Notes under the pieces: model-generated
Database searches by the model: none
Told to the model about the DNA's origin: nothing
What the model saw: the letters and a program-made list of their open reading frames with translations, nothing else
Source: an uncultured Dysosmobacter sp.
GTDB taxonomy: Bacteria > Bacillota > Clostridia > Oscillospirales > Oscillospiraceae
DNA: 64,000 nucleotides
NCBI GenBank assembly: GCA_947625655.1
Contig: CANQPD010000007.1
Location: 1 to 64,000, forward strand
Direction: 5' to 3'
Shown: piece after piece, positions 1 through 8,811 of the stretch
Layout: each line of letters begins with the position of its first letter
Position numbering within the stretch: the first letter of the stretch is position 1
Translations under genes and position numbers: made by a program

Positions 1-1032
1 ATCGCCACCAAGGCCAACCGCATCGTCCGGGCGGCCCAGGGGCGGACGGTGCTGGAATTCGGCTCCCGCCGGGCCCAGGGCACCGACGGCGCCATCTCCG
101 GCGCCCGGGCGGCTTACATCGGCGGCTGCAAGGGGACCGCCTGTACGATTTCCGACCAGATGTACGGCGTCCCCGCCGGCGGCACCATGGCCCACTCCTG
201 GGTCCAGATGTTCGACAGCCAGTACGAGGCCTTCAAGACCTACTGTGAGATCTATCCCACCAACGCGACGCTGCTGGTGGATACCTACAGCGTGCTGAAA
301 TCCGGCGTGCCCGACGCCATCCGGGCCTTTAACGACGTGCTGAAGCCCTTGGGCATCAAAAAGTGCGGCATCCGCCTGGACTCCGGCGACATGGCCTACC
401 TGACCCGGGAGGCCCGGAAGATGCTGGACGAGGCGGGCTGGACCGAGTGCCAGATCTCCGCCTCCAACTCCCTGGACGAGTACATCATCCGGGACCTGAT
501 CCAGCAGGGGGCGCAGATCGACCTCTTCGGCGTGGGCGAGCGGATGATCACCGCCAGCAGCCAGCCGGTGTTCGGCGGCGTGTACAAGCTGGCCGCCGTG
601 GAGGATGACGCGGGGAACATCCTGCCCAAGATCAAGGTCAGCGAGAATGTGGACAAGATCACCAATCCCCATTTCAAAAAGGTCTACCGCATCTTCGATA
701 AAGAGACCGGCAAGGCGGAGGCGGACTACATCACCGTCTGGGACGAGACGGTGGACGAGACGCAGCCCCTGGAGCTGTTTGACTCCCGGGCCACCTGGAA
801 GCGCAAGACCTACACCAATTTCACCGCGAAGCCCCTGCAGGTGCCGGTGTTCCGGGGCGGGGAGCTGGTTTACCGGCAGCCTGCCCTTCCGGACATCCAG
901 AAGTACTGCATGGAGCAGGTGGACACCCTCTGGGACGAGGTCAAGCGGTTTGAGAATCCCCATGTGTTTTATGTTGACCTCAGCCAGAGGCTGTGGGACA
1001 TCAAGCAGGAACTGCTGCGCAAGAGCAGATAA
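1..1032 (+). CDS. pncB: Nicotinate phosphoribosyltransferase, 5' end cut by window
   Basis: This enzyme joins nicotinate and PRPP to give nicotinate mononucleotide in the cytoplasmic NAD salvage pathway. The frame is open from base 1, so 343 residues are seen and roughly 130 N-terminal residues lie outside the window. Family signatures are present: EFGSRRAQG near the start, the histidine of GTMAHSWVQ that is phosphorylated in this family, RLDSGD, and FGVGERM before the nicotinate-site region. A GC-rich terminator follows the stop, so the gene ends its transcript. The assignment is firm. The start cannot be judged. Confidence 0.95.
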   Translation: MATKANRIVRAAQGRTVLEFGSRRAQGTDGAISGARAAYIGGCKGTACTISDQMYGVPAGGTMAHSWVQMFDSQYEAFKTYCEIYPTNATLLVDTYSVLKSGVPDAIRAFNDVLKPLGIKKCGIRLDSGDMAYLTREARKMLDEAGWTECQISASNSLDEYIIRDLIQQGAQIDLFGVGERMITASSQPVFGGVYKLAAVEDDAGNILPKIKVSENVDKITNPHFKKVYRIFDKETGKAEADYITVWDETVDETQPLELFDSRATWKRKTYTNFTAKPLQVPVFRGGELVYRQPALPDIQKYCMEQVDTLWDEVKRFENPHVFYVDLSQRLWDIKQELLRKSR

Positions 1033-1060
1033 ATGCGCTTCCCGGATGCGGGAGGCTTCG

Positions 1061-1095
1061 ACCGCCGCGGGCCAGACTGGCCCGCGGCGGTTTCA
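1061..1095 (+). terminator. Terminator after pncB
   Basis: A 14-bp perfect stem (1061-1074 with 1078-1091, loop GAC) is followed by TTTC. It lies 29 bases after the pncB stop and separates it from the cls promoter. Confidence 0.75.
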
Positions 1096-1136
1096 CGCTG
1101 TTTCCGCCCTGTCACGGTTTGTTCACAGATTTGTGG

Positions 1137-1165
1137 TTGAAGCCACGGCGCGTTTCGGGTATAAT
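1137..1165 (+). promoter_or_regulatory. Promoter for cardiolipin synthase
   Basis: TTGAAG and TATAAT are 17 bases apart, about 45 bases upstream of the cls start. This is a good vegetative-sigma match. Confidence 0.7.
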
Positions 1166-1211
1166 ACTTTGATAAGCTGCGAAAGTCCATGAAAAAGGGA
1201 GGCGGTCATCC

Positions 1212-2774
1212 ATGCATAAAAAACTGCCCCACGCCACGGAGCGCACCGAACGGCGCATTTCCGCCGTGACCAGTCTCTCCATGTGCGTGCTGACAGTTCT
1301 GGCCCAGATCGCCACCACGCTGCTGCTGACCCACTTTCTGCGGGAAAAGGCCAGCTATGTCTATGCCATCCTGGTGATGATCGGCGCTGTGTTCGCCATC
1401 CGGGTGTACCAGCGCCCCGGCAGCCCCTCCTATAAGCTGGTGTGGATGTGTTTGCTGCTGGCGCTGCCGGTGTCCGGCATGATCCTGTTCTGCCTGTGGG
1501 GCGGCACCCACCAGGCCAAGAGCCTGAGCCTGCGGAAGGTCCCGCCCATCCCCCAGCGGGAGAGTCAGCGGATGGCCAGCGAGAACAACCTCTCCCGCCT
1601 GCGCCGCCAGTCCCCGGCCTGGGGGCGGCTGGCCTCTTATCTGCAAAAGCGGGGCTTTTGCCTTTACCGCAACACCCAGGCCCGGTATTTCGGCGACGGC
1701 GCGGCGTTTTTCGACGATTTGATCGCCCGCATGGAGCAGGCGGAGACCTATATCTTTCTGGAGTATTATATCCTGGCGGAGGGGCAGATCTGGGACCGGA
1801 TCTTCCGCGTCCTGAAGGAGCGGGCCGCCGCCGGGGTGGAGGTCTGCATCATCTTTGACGATTTCGGCAACCTGACCCGGCTGTCCGACGCCGCCTTCCA
1901 GGAGATCCAGAAGTCCGGCATCGAGGTGGAGGTGTTCAACCCGGTCCACCGTTATGTAAACCGCATTTACTTCAATTACCGGGACCACCGGAAGATCGCC
2001 GTCATCGACGGGCAGTATGCCTATACCGGCGGCATCAACATTGCCGACGAGTACGCCAACCTGATCGTCCGCTTCGGCCACTGGAAGGACAGCGCCGTCC
2101 GCATCGAGGGCGACGGTGTCTGGGGCTTTGCCGCCCAGTTTATCCAGATGTGGAAGATGATGGGCCGCCATCTGCCCAACGAGGACGACTTCTACCGCCC
2201 CCGCCATGAGACGACGGAGGCCGAGGGCTTCTGCCAGCCCTTTACCGACGGGCCGCTGAACAATCCGGACAACCCCATTGAGGAGACCTATCTCCAGCTG
2301 ATCGCCTCCGCCAAGCGGATGCTGTATCTCACCACGCCCTACTATGCCGTGGAGGAGTCCATGCAGAAGGCCCTGTGCATCGCCGGGGACGCCGGCGTGG
2401 ACGTGCGGCTGATGATCCCGGCCATCCCGGATCACAAGTTCACCTATATGGTGGCGGAGACCTACTGGGGCGAGCTGCTGAGCCACGGCGTGAAGATCTA
2501 TAAGTATACGCCGGGCTTCCTCCACGCCAAGAGCGTCATGGTGGACCGGGAGGTGGCTCTGGTGGGCAGCACCAACATGGATTACCGGACCTTCCAGCTC
2601 CACTATGAGTGCGGCGTGCTGCTGTACCACATGCCGGCGGTGGAGGAGCTGCTGGAGGATATGGACGATATCATGGCCAAGAGCGCCCTCTATACCCTGG
2701 AGGAGTGGAACAGGCGGCCCTGGTACCGGCGGGTGTTCGCGTCGATTTTGAAGTTGGGCGCGATCTGGCTGTAA
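1212..2774 (+). CDS. cls: Cardiolipin synthase
   Basis: This membrane phospholipase-D-family enzyme condenses phosphatidylglycerol into cardiolipin. The 520-aa length is usual for the Gram-positive form. Three hydrophobic segments lie at about residues 20-42, 48-66 and 77-97. Two complete HKD motifs follow: H259/K261/D266 and H438/K440/D445, with the typical GGINIADEY and GSTNMDYR tails. The ATG follows an AGGCGG-type ribosome site, and a promoter lies just upstream. It is a single-gene unit as far as can be seen. The assignment is firm; only the exact phospholipid donor is assumed from the family. Confidence 0.95.
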   Translation: MHKKLPHATERTERRISAVTSLSMCVLTVLAQIATTLLLTHFLREKASYVYAILVMIGAVFAIRVYQRPGSPSYKLVWMCLLLALPVSGMILFCLWGGTHQAKSLSLRKVPPIPQRESQRMASENNLSRLRRQSPAWGRLASYLQKRGFCLYRNTQARYFGDGAAFFDDLIARMEQAETYIFLEYYILAEGQIWDRIFRVLKERAAAGVEVCIIFDDFGNLTRLSDAAFQEIQKSGIEVEVFNPVHRYVNRIYFNYRDHRKIAVIDGQYAYTGGINIADEYANLIVRFGHWKDSAVRIEGDGVWGFAAQFIQMWKMMGRHLPNEDDFYRPRHETTEAEGFCQPFTDGPLNNPDNPIEETYLQLIASAKRMLYLTTPYYAVEESMQKALCIAGDAGVDVRLMIPAIPDHKFTYMVAETYWGELLSHGVKIYKYTPGFLHAKSVMVDREVALVGSTNMDYRTFQLHYECGVLLYHMPAVEELLEDMDDIMAKSALYTLEEWNRRPWYRRVFASILKLGAIWL

Positions 2775-2839
2775 GGCGGCGCTTTGGTTCCTTTTGGGAT
2801 GGGGAGCGTGTGGATGCATTTGGAAAGGAGCGAATAGCC

Positions 2840-3421
2840 ATGCGGAAAAGAAGGCTGATTTTATGGTTGGCTTGTGCCTGCCTGCTGTTGGCGTGCGCCG
2901 GATGCGGCGAAGCGGAGACGCAGGAGGCGCAAATGCCTGTGGAAGAGACGAACCCCACGGCAGGGATGGATGTTCCGGAAGACAGCACTCCGCCCGCGGA
3001 AGAAACAGGCCCATTCACGGTTTATTCTGACGATCAGATCACCATCACGGTCCCGGCTGCTTACGCGGAGCTGGTCCGGGTGGACGACATCGGCTCAGAT
3101 AATATTTACACCGTGATCGCGAATCTCTACTATGCGCCGGATTACAAGGAGTCGGAGGTCTATACGCCGCAGACCTGCGGCGGCTGGATGCTGACCGTGG
3201 AGCGGCTGGATCCGCATATCGCCGCCCATACAGAGGGCTCCGGCATCAGGTGCCGGGCCACGGACGGCGAGTACGTCTACCTGGAGGAGCGCCCCGAGGA
3301 GGGGGCGTACGACGGCGACCCCGCGCATGAGGAGGAGTTCCAGGCGGTCTTGGACGCCATTCAGGTGGATTACGGCGGCTTGGAGCCGTTTACAGAGGAG
3401 GATCTGGCCATGTTCTGGTGA
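2840..3421 (+). CDS. Putative secreted lipoprotein, function unknown
   Basis: The 193-aa product begins with MRKRR, a hydrophobic stretch and a cysteine-rich lipobox region (LLLACAGC), so it is probably lipid-anchored outside the cell. A Thr/Pro/Glu-rich linker follows, then a compact domain of about 140 residues without a motif I recognise. The ATG was chosen because GGAAAGGAG lies just before it and because translation upstream would bury the signal peptide. It starts 65 bases after cls and ends 46 bases before the TtcA-like gene, so co-transcription is possible. No function is proposed. Confidence 0.75.
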   Translation: MRKRRLILWLACACLLLACAGCGEAETQEAQMPVEETNPTAGMDVPEDSTPPAEETGPFTVYSDDQITITVPAAYAELVRVDDIGSDNIYTVIANLYYAPDYKESEVYTPQTCGGWMLTVERLDPHIAAHTEGSGIRCRATDGEYVYLEERPEEGAYDGDPAHEEEFQAVLDAIQVDYGGLEPFTEEDLAMFW

Positions 3422-3467
3422 CCGCCAGACGGCCCGGACCTGCAACTGATCATTTCGGAGGTGTCCC

Positions 3468-4346
3468 ATGTCCCGCCAGTTGACACCGCGGGAGACCGCT
3501 GAACGCAGTCTCATCAAAACCTACCGCAAGACCCTGTGGAACCCCTTCATCGCCGCCGTCAAGCGGTATGAGCTGGTGTCCCCGGGGGATCATATCGCCG
3601 TGTGCATCTCCGGCGGCAAGGACTCCATGGTGCTGGCCAAGCTGATGCAGGAGCTGCAAAAACACACGGACCAGCCCTTTGAGCTGACCTTTCTGGTGAT
3701 GGACCCCGGCTATAACCCGGCCAACCGGCGGCTGATCGAGGAGAACGCCGCCCTGCTGGGCATCCCCGTCACCATTTTTGAAAGCGACATCTTCGACGTC
3801 ACCGTCCAGGTGGACAAAAACCCCTGTTACCTGTGCGCCCGGATGCGCCGGGGCTGTCTGTACGCCAAGGCCAGGGAGCTGGGCTGCAACAAGATCGCCC
3901 TGGGCCACCACTTCTCCGACGTGGTGGAGACCACCCTGCTGGGCCTGTTTTACGGTGCCCAGCTCCAGGCCATGCCCCCCAAGCTCCACAGCAAAAATTT
4001 CCCGGGCATGGAGCTGATCCGCCCCCTCTACTGCGTACACGAGGACGCCATTATCGCCTGGAAGAATTACAACCACCTGCAATTCCTCCAGTGCGCCTGC
4101 CGCTTTACGGAGGCCCGGGACGCCTCCGGCGACGGCGTGGGGGAGAGCAAGCGGCAGGAGATGAAGGTGCTGCTGCGGGAGCTGAGGCGCACCAACCCCA
4201 ACATTGAAAAGAGCATTTTCCGGGCCATCCACGGCGTCCGGCTGGACACCTTTCCCGGCTTTAAATACCGGGGCCAGGCCCATTCCTTTTTAGATTTTTA
4301 TGACGGAGCCGCCGCCCCCTTTGGGGAGGATGGCCCGGATACCTGA
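3468..4346 (+). CDS. TtcA-like tRNA 2-thiolation protein (PP-loop ATPase)
   Basis: This is a PP-loop ATP pyrophosphatase of the TtcA/TtuA group, which adenylates and thiolates a base in tRNA. The 292-aa protein carries the PP-loop SGGKDS at residues 48-53. The Cys pair of CYLC (C120, C123) and a distal cysteine in CACRFTEAR (near 209-211) could ligate the Fe-S cluster found in this family. GHHFSDVVET fits the conserved core. It is 292 aa, near the usual size. The precise tRNA target (cytidine 32 or another base) cannot be read from the sequence, so no symbol is given. Confidence 0.8.
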   Translation: MSRQLTPRETAERSLIKTYRKTLWNPFIAAVKRYELVSPGDHIAVCISGGKDSMVLAKLMQELQKHTDQPFELTFLVMDPGYNPANRRLIEENAALLGIPVTIFESDIFDVTVQVDKNPCYLCARMRRGCLYAKARELGCNKIALGHHFSDVVETTLLGLFYGAQLQAMPPKLHSKNFPGMELIRPLYCVHEDAIIAWKNYNHLQFLQCACRFTEARDASGDGVGESKRQEMKVLLRELRRTNPNIEKSIFRAIHGVRLDTFPGFKYRGQAHSFLDFYDGAAAPFGEDGPDT

Positions 4347-4360
4347 CAGGAGCGATGGTT

Positions 4361-6751
4361 ATGGACTATTATCGTTGTGAAAACCCGGACTGCGGCTTTG
4401 TGGCCGAGGAGGAACCGGACGTCTGCCCCCGCTGCGGCGGCACCTTTTTCCACGCGCTGGAGGAAGAGGAGCTGACCGCCGGCGACTGGGTGACCCTGGG
4501 CAACTGCGCCGTGGACGAGAAGCGGCAGACGGACGCCCTGGCCTGCTATCAGCGGGCGGCGGCCATGGGAGACTCCCTGGGCATGACCAATCTGGGCTGG
4601 TGCCTGGAGGCCGGCGTGGGCGTGGAGGCGGACCCCAAGCAGGCGGTGCTGCTGTACGCCCAGGCGGCGGCCCGGGAGTACATGCCGGCCCTGACGAATC
4701 TGGGCTATTGCTATACATACGGCATCGGCGTGGAAAAGGACGAATCCAAGGCGCTGGAGTGCTTTATGAAGGGTGCGGAGCAGGGCTTCCCCCGGGCCCA
4801 GTTTTTGCTTGGCGAGGCGTACCGCCGGGGCGCGGGCACGGAGGCGGACGACGGCGCGGCGGCCAAGTGGTATCAGTCCGCCGCGTGGCTGGGCTATCCC
4901 GCCGCCCAGACGGAGCTGGGCCGCTGTCTGGAATTCGGCACCGGCGTGGCGGAGGACCTGGAGCAGGCGGTGAAGTGGTATACCGCCGCTGCGGAGCAGG
5001 GCCACGCGCCGGGACAGTGCTGCCTGGGCTTCTGCTATGAGGCGGGCCGGGGCGTGGAGCAGAGCTGGGAGGAGGCGGTAAAGTGGTATCGCGCCGCCGC
5101 CGACCAGAACTATCCCCGGGCCCAGTGCAATCTGGCCTGGTGCTATGAGCACGGCAAGGGGGTGGAGCAGAACTATCCCGAGGCCGTCCGGCTGTACCGT
5201 GCCGCCGCGGAGCAGGGGTATCCCCGGGGCCAGCTGTGCATGGGCTTTTGCTGTGAGCGGGGCCGGGGCGTTCCGGTGAACAAGGCCGAAGCGGCGGAGT
5301 GGTACCGCAAGGCCGCCGAGCAGGGCGACGAGGACGGCGCCTGCTGCCTGGGCTATCTCTATGAGATCGGCGAGGGCGTGGAGCAGAGCTGGGAGCAGGC
5401 CACGGCGTGGTATCGGAAGGCCGCCGACCAGGGCCTGCCCCGGGGCCAGTGCAACCTGGCCTGGTGCTATGAGCACGGCAAGGGCGTGGAAAAGGACCCG
5501 GCGGAGGCCTTCGCCTGGTACCGCAAGGCGGCGGACCAGGGCAGTGAGCGGGGGCTTTTCAGCGTGGCCCGGGCCTATGACTACGGCCTTGGCGTGGAGC
5601 GGAACGCGGAGGAGGCCTGCCGCTGGTATCAGAAGGCCGCGGACGCCGGCTCCGCCCCCGCCATGTGCGACCTGGGTGTGTGCTACGAGCGGGGCGAGGG
5701 CGTGCCGCAGGACTTTGCCAAGGCGGCGGAGCTGTACCGCCGCGCCGCCGAGGCGGGCAACGCGCCGGGGCAGTGCAACCTGGGCTATCTCCATGAGATT
5801 GGCCGGGGCGTGGAGCAGAGCTGGGAGCTGGCGGTGAAGTGGTACAGCGCCGCTGCCCAGCAGGGGATGCCCCGGGCCCAGTGCAACCTGGCCTGGTGCT
5901 ATGAGTACGGCAAAGGCGTGGAGCAGAATCTGAAGCGGGCCGTCCACTGGTATCGCAAGGCCGCCGAGCAGGACGATCCCCGGGGCATGTTCTGCATGGG
6001 CGTGTGCTGCAAGCGGGGCCGGGGCGTGGAGAAGGACTGGGCCGCGGCCGTCCGGTGGTATGAGAAAGCCGCCGCGGCGGGCTATGCCGCTGCCCAGTGC
6101 AATCTGGGCGTGTGCTATGAGCACGGCGAAAGCGTGAAGGCCGATCTGAAAAAAGCCGTGGAACTGTACCGCAAGGCGGCGGAGCAGGGCGACGCCGCAG
6201 GCCAGTGCAACCTGGGCTATCTGTATGAAACCGGCCGGGGCGTGGGGCAGAGCTGGCAGGAGGCCGCCAAGTGGTACGGAAAGGCCGCTGCCGCCGGGTA
6301 CGCCCGGGCCCAGTGCAACTTCGGCGTGTGCTGTGAGTTTGGCCGGGGCGTGGAGAAGGACGTTGTGAAGGCCGCCCGGCTGTACCGCAAGGCGGCGGAG
6401 CAGGGCGACCGGGTGGGCGCCTGCAACCTGGGGTATCTGTATGAGACCGGTGTGGGCGTGGAGCAGAGCTGGAAGGACGCGGTGGCCTGGTATCGGAAGT
6501 CCGTGGAGCAGGGCTATTGCCGCGCCCAGTATAATCTGGCCTGGTGCTATGAAAACGGCAAGGGCGTGGAGCGCAGCGCGGCCAAGGCGCTGGAGCTGTA
6601 CCGCGCCGCGGCGGCCCAGGATTATGTGGAGGCGGTGAAAGCCGTGGAGCGCCTGGAAAAGGGCGGATCGGGAAAAGAGAAGAGCGCCGGGAAGGACAAG
6701 GAAAAGGGCGGATTTTTCAAGGGATTGTTCGGCGGCAGAAAAGACCGCTGA
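4361..6751 (+). CDS. Sel1-repeat protein with N-terminal zinc ribbon
   Basis: The product has about 796 residues. A short zinc ribbon opens it (cysteine pairs CENPDC and CPRC), followed by about 19-20 tandem 36-residue Sel1-like repeats of the pattern AQCNLGxxYExGxGVE...AVxWYRKAAEQG. It ends in a Lys/Gly-rich tail (GKDKEKGGFF). Sel1 arrays form curved solenoids used as protein-binding scaffolds; the partner is unknown. No signal peptide is seen, so it is probably cytoplasmic. I prefer the second ATG at 4361 because the AGGAG is then 8 bases away, against 2 for the ATG at 4355. The repeats form larger blocks (see findings). Confidence 0.85.
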   Translation: MDYYRCENPDCGFVAEEEPDVCPRCGGTFFHALEEEELTAGDWVTLGNCAVDEKRQTDALACYQRAAAMGDSLGMTNLGWCLEAGVGVEADPKQAVLLYAQAAAREYMPALTNLGYCYTYGIGVEKDESKALECFMKGAEQGFPRAQFLLGEAYRRGAGTEADDGAAAKWYQSAAWLGYPAAQTELGRCLEFGTGVAEDLEQAVKWYTAAAEQGHAPGQCCLGFCYEAGRGVEQSWEEAVKWYRAAADQNYPRAQCNLAWCYEHGKGVEQNYPEAVRLYRAAAEQGYPRGQLCMGFCCERGRGVPVNKAEAAEWYRKAAEQGDEDGACCLGYLYEIGEGVEQSWEQATAWYRKAADQGLPRGQCNLAWCYEHGKGVEKDPAEAFAWYRKAADQGSERGLFSVARAYDYGLGVERNAEEACRWYQKAADAGSAPAMCDLGVCYERGEGVPQDFAKAAELYRRAAEAGNAPGQCNLGYLHEIGRGVEQSWELAVKWYSAAAQQGMPRAQCNLAWCYEYGKGVEQNLKRAVHWYRKAAEQDDPRGMFCMGVCCKRGRGVEKDWAAAVRWYEKAAAAGYAAAQCNLGVCYEHGESVKADLKKAVELYRKAAEQGDAAGQCNLGYLYETGRGVGQSWQEAAKWYGKAAAAGYARAQCNFGVCCEFGRGVEKDVVKAARLYRKAAEQGDRVGACNLGYLYETGVGVEQSWKDAVAWYRKSVEQGYCRAQYNLAWCYENGKGVERSAAKALELYRAAAAQDYVEAVKAVERLEKGGSGKEKSAGKDKEKGGFFKGLFGGRKDR

Positions 6752-6779
6752 AAAAAAGAAAAGAATTTGAAAAATCCCC

Positions 6780-6807
6780 TTGACAAAATTCCTCTTTTCA
6801 GTATAAT
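6780..6807 (+). promoter_or_regulatory. Promoter for tRNA-Gln
   Basis: TTGACA and TATAAT are separated by 16 bases, and the tRNA begins 29 bases after the -10 box. This is close to perfect consensus. Confidence 0.85.
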
Positions 6808-6836
6808 AATATCTGTTCGCTGCGGCGGACAGATAT

Positions 6837-6910
6837 AGCGGGTTTGTGTAAAGGTAGCACAGCAGACTCTGACTCTGTATGTGAGGGTTCGAATCCTTCA
6901 CCCGCTGCCA
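6837..6910 (+). tRNA. tRNA-Gln (anticodon CTG)
   Basis: The 74-base gene folds into a full cloverleaf. The acceptor arm is AGCGGGT paired with ACCCGCT. The D arm is GTGT/GCAC and the anticodon arm is GCAGA/TCTGT with loop CTCTGAC. The T arm contains GGTTCGAAT, and the CCA end is encoded. The loop gives anticodon CTG, which reads the glutamine codon CAG. Its 3' half is the integration site of the adjacent prophage, which restores the full tRNA sequence. Confidence 0.93.
6887..6907. other. attL core, inside tRNA-Gln
   Basis: This 21-base segment of the T arm and acceptor stem is repeated exactly at 21041-21061. The following base differs (C at 6908, T at 21062), which fixes the core's right edge. 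The base before also differs (6886 G, 21040 T). Confidence 0.9.
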
Positions 6911-6915
6911 AATAG

Positions 6916-6950
6916 AAAACCTCGGAACTGCAATAGTTCCGAGGTTTTTT
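6916..6950 (+). terminator. tRNA-Gln terminator carried by the prophage
   Basis: A perfect 14-bp stem (6916-6929 with 6935-6948, loop GCAAT) ends in a T run. It lies inside attL, so the integrated element supplies the terminator for the tRNA. The displaced chromosomal terminator is at 21068-21107. The remaining stretch from 6951 to the integrase stop holds nothing I recognise. Confidence 0.85.
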
Positions 6951-7061
6951 CTTTGCATTTCAAGGGATCGCGGGATTTTCAAAAATCTCCGTATCGGCAC
7001 GCGAAGGGAACGCTTTACCCATAAAAATCAGAAAAACAGAGGGCAAATGCTAATTGCTTTG

Positions 7062-8120
7062 CTAACGCGTTTTCTTCTTGGCCGGTTTCTTTCCGTAGAA
7101 GCTGCCCATGGCGTTTTGATACCGCTTGATGTCGCTCTGCGCAATGTGGGTGTAGATCTTGTGCATCGTTCCGGGATCGGACCAGCCGCCGATCTCCATG
7201 GCGATGCGCTCGGGCATCTTCAGGTGGTAGGCCAGGCTGGCGAAGCTGTGCCGCAGGCCGTGGGGGCCGAGGCTGGGAAGGCCATTTTCCTCGCAGATCT
7301 TATGGATGGCGGTCCGCAGGCTGTTCTGGGTGATCTCCAGGACCGGCCCGCTGGGCTTGCGGTCCCGCTCGAGAGCAGCGGCCAGCTCCGGGATGAGAAC
7401 GGGGACATTCCGGGCGGAAGTGCGGTTTTTGTTTTGCTTCTTTCGCTGGTACTTGTTGTTCTCATCCAAAACAACGGCGCCGGATACCCGGATGAAGTCA
7501 GGCTTAGAGGGGATGTCCTCCCACCGTAGAGCCTGGATCTCCGAGATGCGGAGAGAGGAAAGAGCCAGCAGCGCCGGCACGGCGTAGCGGGTATCCTTGA
7601 CGGCCTTGACAAAGACCTTGATCTGCTCTGGGGCCAGAAAAGCCTTTTCCGGGGCCACGGAGCCGGGGAAGGTCACCTCCGGGAGTTTATGCCCTGTAGA
7701 TGCCAAAACCACACCGCGAACAAAACCAAAGGCATTCCGCAACGTTTTGGGAGCGCACAGGCCGGCCTCTGTGTTGACAATGCCCTGCCACTCATCGGGG
7801 GCGATCTGATCCAGCCTGCGGGGCATGGTGGTCTGGAAGCGGTATTTCTGGATCGTCCTGTATCCCCGGATGGTGAGCGGGGAGAGGGTATTGCTGCGCT
7901 GGGCAATGTAGGCGTCAATGGCCTCTGATAGTGTGGGGGCGGGCGGCGCTTCCGGCTCCGGCGCGGCCCGCTTCCCGGCGAGATACTCCGCCTTGACGGC
8001 CCGGGCCTCCCGGATGCAGGAGGTTTTATCCCAGTTGGATATGGAAATGCTCTCACCGCCCAGGCGGAGCTGGATGAACCATTTCCCGGAGGACAGCTTC
8101 CGGGGTTCAGGTATTTTCAT
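7062..8120 (-). CDS. Tyrosine-type site-specific integrase
   Basis: The 352-aa recombinase integrates and, with helper factors, excises the element at tRNA-Gln. The N-terminal arm-binding region is followed by a core-binding SAM-like domain (about residues 65-170). The C-terminal catalytic domain has the first Arg in SLRISEIQ, HGLRHS with the His-x-x-Arg pair, IGGWSD with Trp at the position of the third His, and the nucleophile Tyr in KIYTHI. All catalytic positions look intact. GGAGGA lies before the ATG. The stop faces the tRNA end of the element. The length matches phage and ICE integrases of Firmicutes. Confidence 0.95.
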   Translation of the reverse strand: MKIPEPRKLSSGKWFIQLRLGGESISISNWDKTSCIREARAVKAEYLAGKRAAPEPEAPPAPTLSEAIDAYIAQRSNTLSPLTIRGYRTIQKYRFQTTMPRRLDQIAPDEWQGIVNTEAGLCAPKTLRNAFGFVRGVVLASTGHKLPEVTFPGSVAPEKAFLAPEQIKVFVKAVKDTRYAVPALLALSSLRISEIQALRWEDIPSKPDFIRVSGAVVLDENNKYQRKKQNKNRTSARNVPVLIPELAAALERDRKPSGPVLEITQNSLRTAIHKICEENGLPSLGPHGLRHSFASLAYHLKMPERIAMEIGGWSDPGTMHKIYTHIAQSDIKRYQNAMGSFYGKKPAKKKTR

Positions 8121-8170
8121 GTGCTATCCTCCTTCAAAAAACAAAACGTTTGTTCGACTCCTATCAGATA

Positions 8171-8197
8171 GAAAAGCCGCCCGCCAGGGGCGGCTTT
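8171..8197 (-). terminator. Terminator of the mazEF operon
   Basis: On the minus strand AAAGCCGCC and GGCGGCTTTT form a stem directly after the toxin stop, followed by a T-rich stretch. Confidence 0.65.
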
Positions 8198-8198
8198 C

Positions 8199-8537
8199 TT
8201 ACTTCATTTCGATAAAACTGAATAACATATCCACTGCTTCTGCGGTCAGATCCTCCGGCGCTTTTTCTTCAAAGGAGGCCCGGCGGCTCGCAAGATCCAG
8301 CATCCGGGCCTGGTCGCACATGATAACGCCGTCTGTGTGCGTCCGGCTATCAAGCCGGATGTGGAACGGATGCCCTCTGTCAGTGTGGGTGATGGGGCAG
8401 ACCATGGTAAGGCTGCTGACCCGGTTAAACAGATTATTGCTGATGACCAGCGCGGGGCGGCGGCCCTTCTGTTCGTGACCGGCCTGGGGGTCAAAATCCA
8501 GATAGACGATGTCACCCTGCTCAAATACTTTTACCAT
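8199..8537 (-). CDS. MazF/PemK-type toxin (endoribonuclease)
   Basis: This 112-aa protein is a member of the MazF/PemK family, ribosome-independent mRNA interferases. The family hallmark is near the N terminus: GDIVYLDFDPQAGHEQKGRRPALVISN is present across residues 8-34, with the conserved Gly-His and Arg-Arg-Pro. VCPITHTDRGHPFHI and the DQARMLD segment also match. Its ATG overlaps the end of the upstream antitoxin gene by 7 bases, so the two are translationally coupled. Together they probably act as an addiction module that stabilises the element. The cleavage sequence cannot be predicted. Confidence 0.9.
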   Translation of the reverse strand: MVKVFEQGDIVYLDFDPQAGHEQKGRRPALVISNNLFNRVSSLTMVCPITHTDRGHPFHIRLDSRTHTDGVIMCDQARMLDLASRRASFEEKAPEDLTAEAVDMLFSFIEMK

Positions 8538-8800
8538 ACCTCATGGCCCTCCGGCTTGCCCCAGTCGATCTCCTGCTCCGGCTCCATGGGGCCGATCTCC
8601 GAGACAGGTTTTCCGTAGAAAGCGGTCAGACGTTCTTCCAGGGTCCTGTGAGACGTTGTGGGGGCTTTTCTGATGGTGATGGTATCCGCAGTCTGGGTCA
8701 ACTCCACCCGGTCGTTCTCACCCAGCCCAAGAGCCGCCAGAAGGGGTTTTGGAATACGGAGCCCCTGGCTGTTGCCCCATTTTTGGATCGTTGCATACAT
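8531..8800 (-). CDS. MazE/AbrB-type antitoxin
   Basis: The 89-aa protein starts with MYATIQKWGNSQGLRIPK, the classic swapped-hairpin AbrB/MazE DNA-binding domain. An acidic C-terminal tail follows (EIGPMEPEQEIDWG) of the type that wraps and blocks MazF. It should neutralise the toxin and repress the operon. Upstream starts exist at 8809 (GTG) and 8806 (ATG), but the GGAG at about 8811 gives the best spacing (8 bases) to the ATG at 8800. A palindromic operator overlaps the promoter immediately upstream. Confidence 0.88.
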   Translation of the reverse strand: MYATIQKWGNSQGLRIPKPLLAALGLGENDRVELTQTADTITIRKAPTTSHRTLEERLTAFYGKPVSEIGPMEPEQEIDWGKPEGHEVW

Positions 8801-8811
8801 GAACATCACTC

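Noticed and set aside
4500-6700. Regular ~108-base repeats as a CRISPR array
   Set aside because: The repeats are coding, 36 codons long and diverged, with no constant short repeat and unique spacers. They are Sel1 units.
4298-7000. 900-codon open frame antisense to the Sel1 gene
   Set aside because: It is the complement of a GC-rich repeat gene with the same 108-base period. The product is low-complexity and the frame crosses the tRNA, so it is a shadow.
8199-8800. MazEF as a chromosomal rather than prophage module
   Set aside because: It lies between integrase and repressor within the att repeats, so it belongs to the element.
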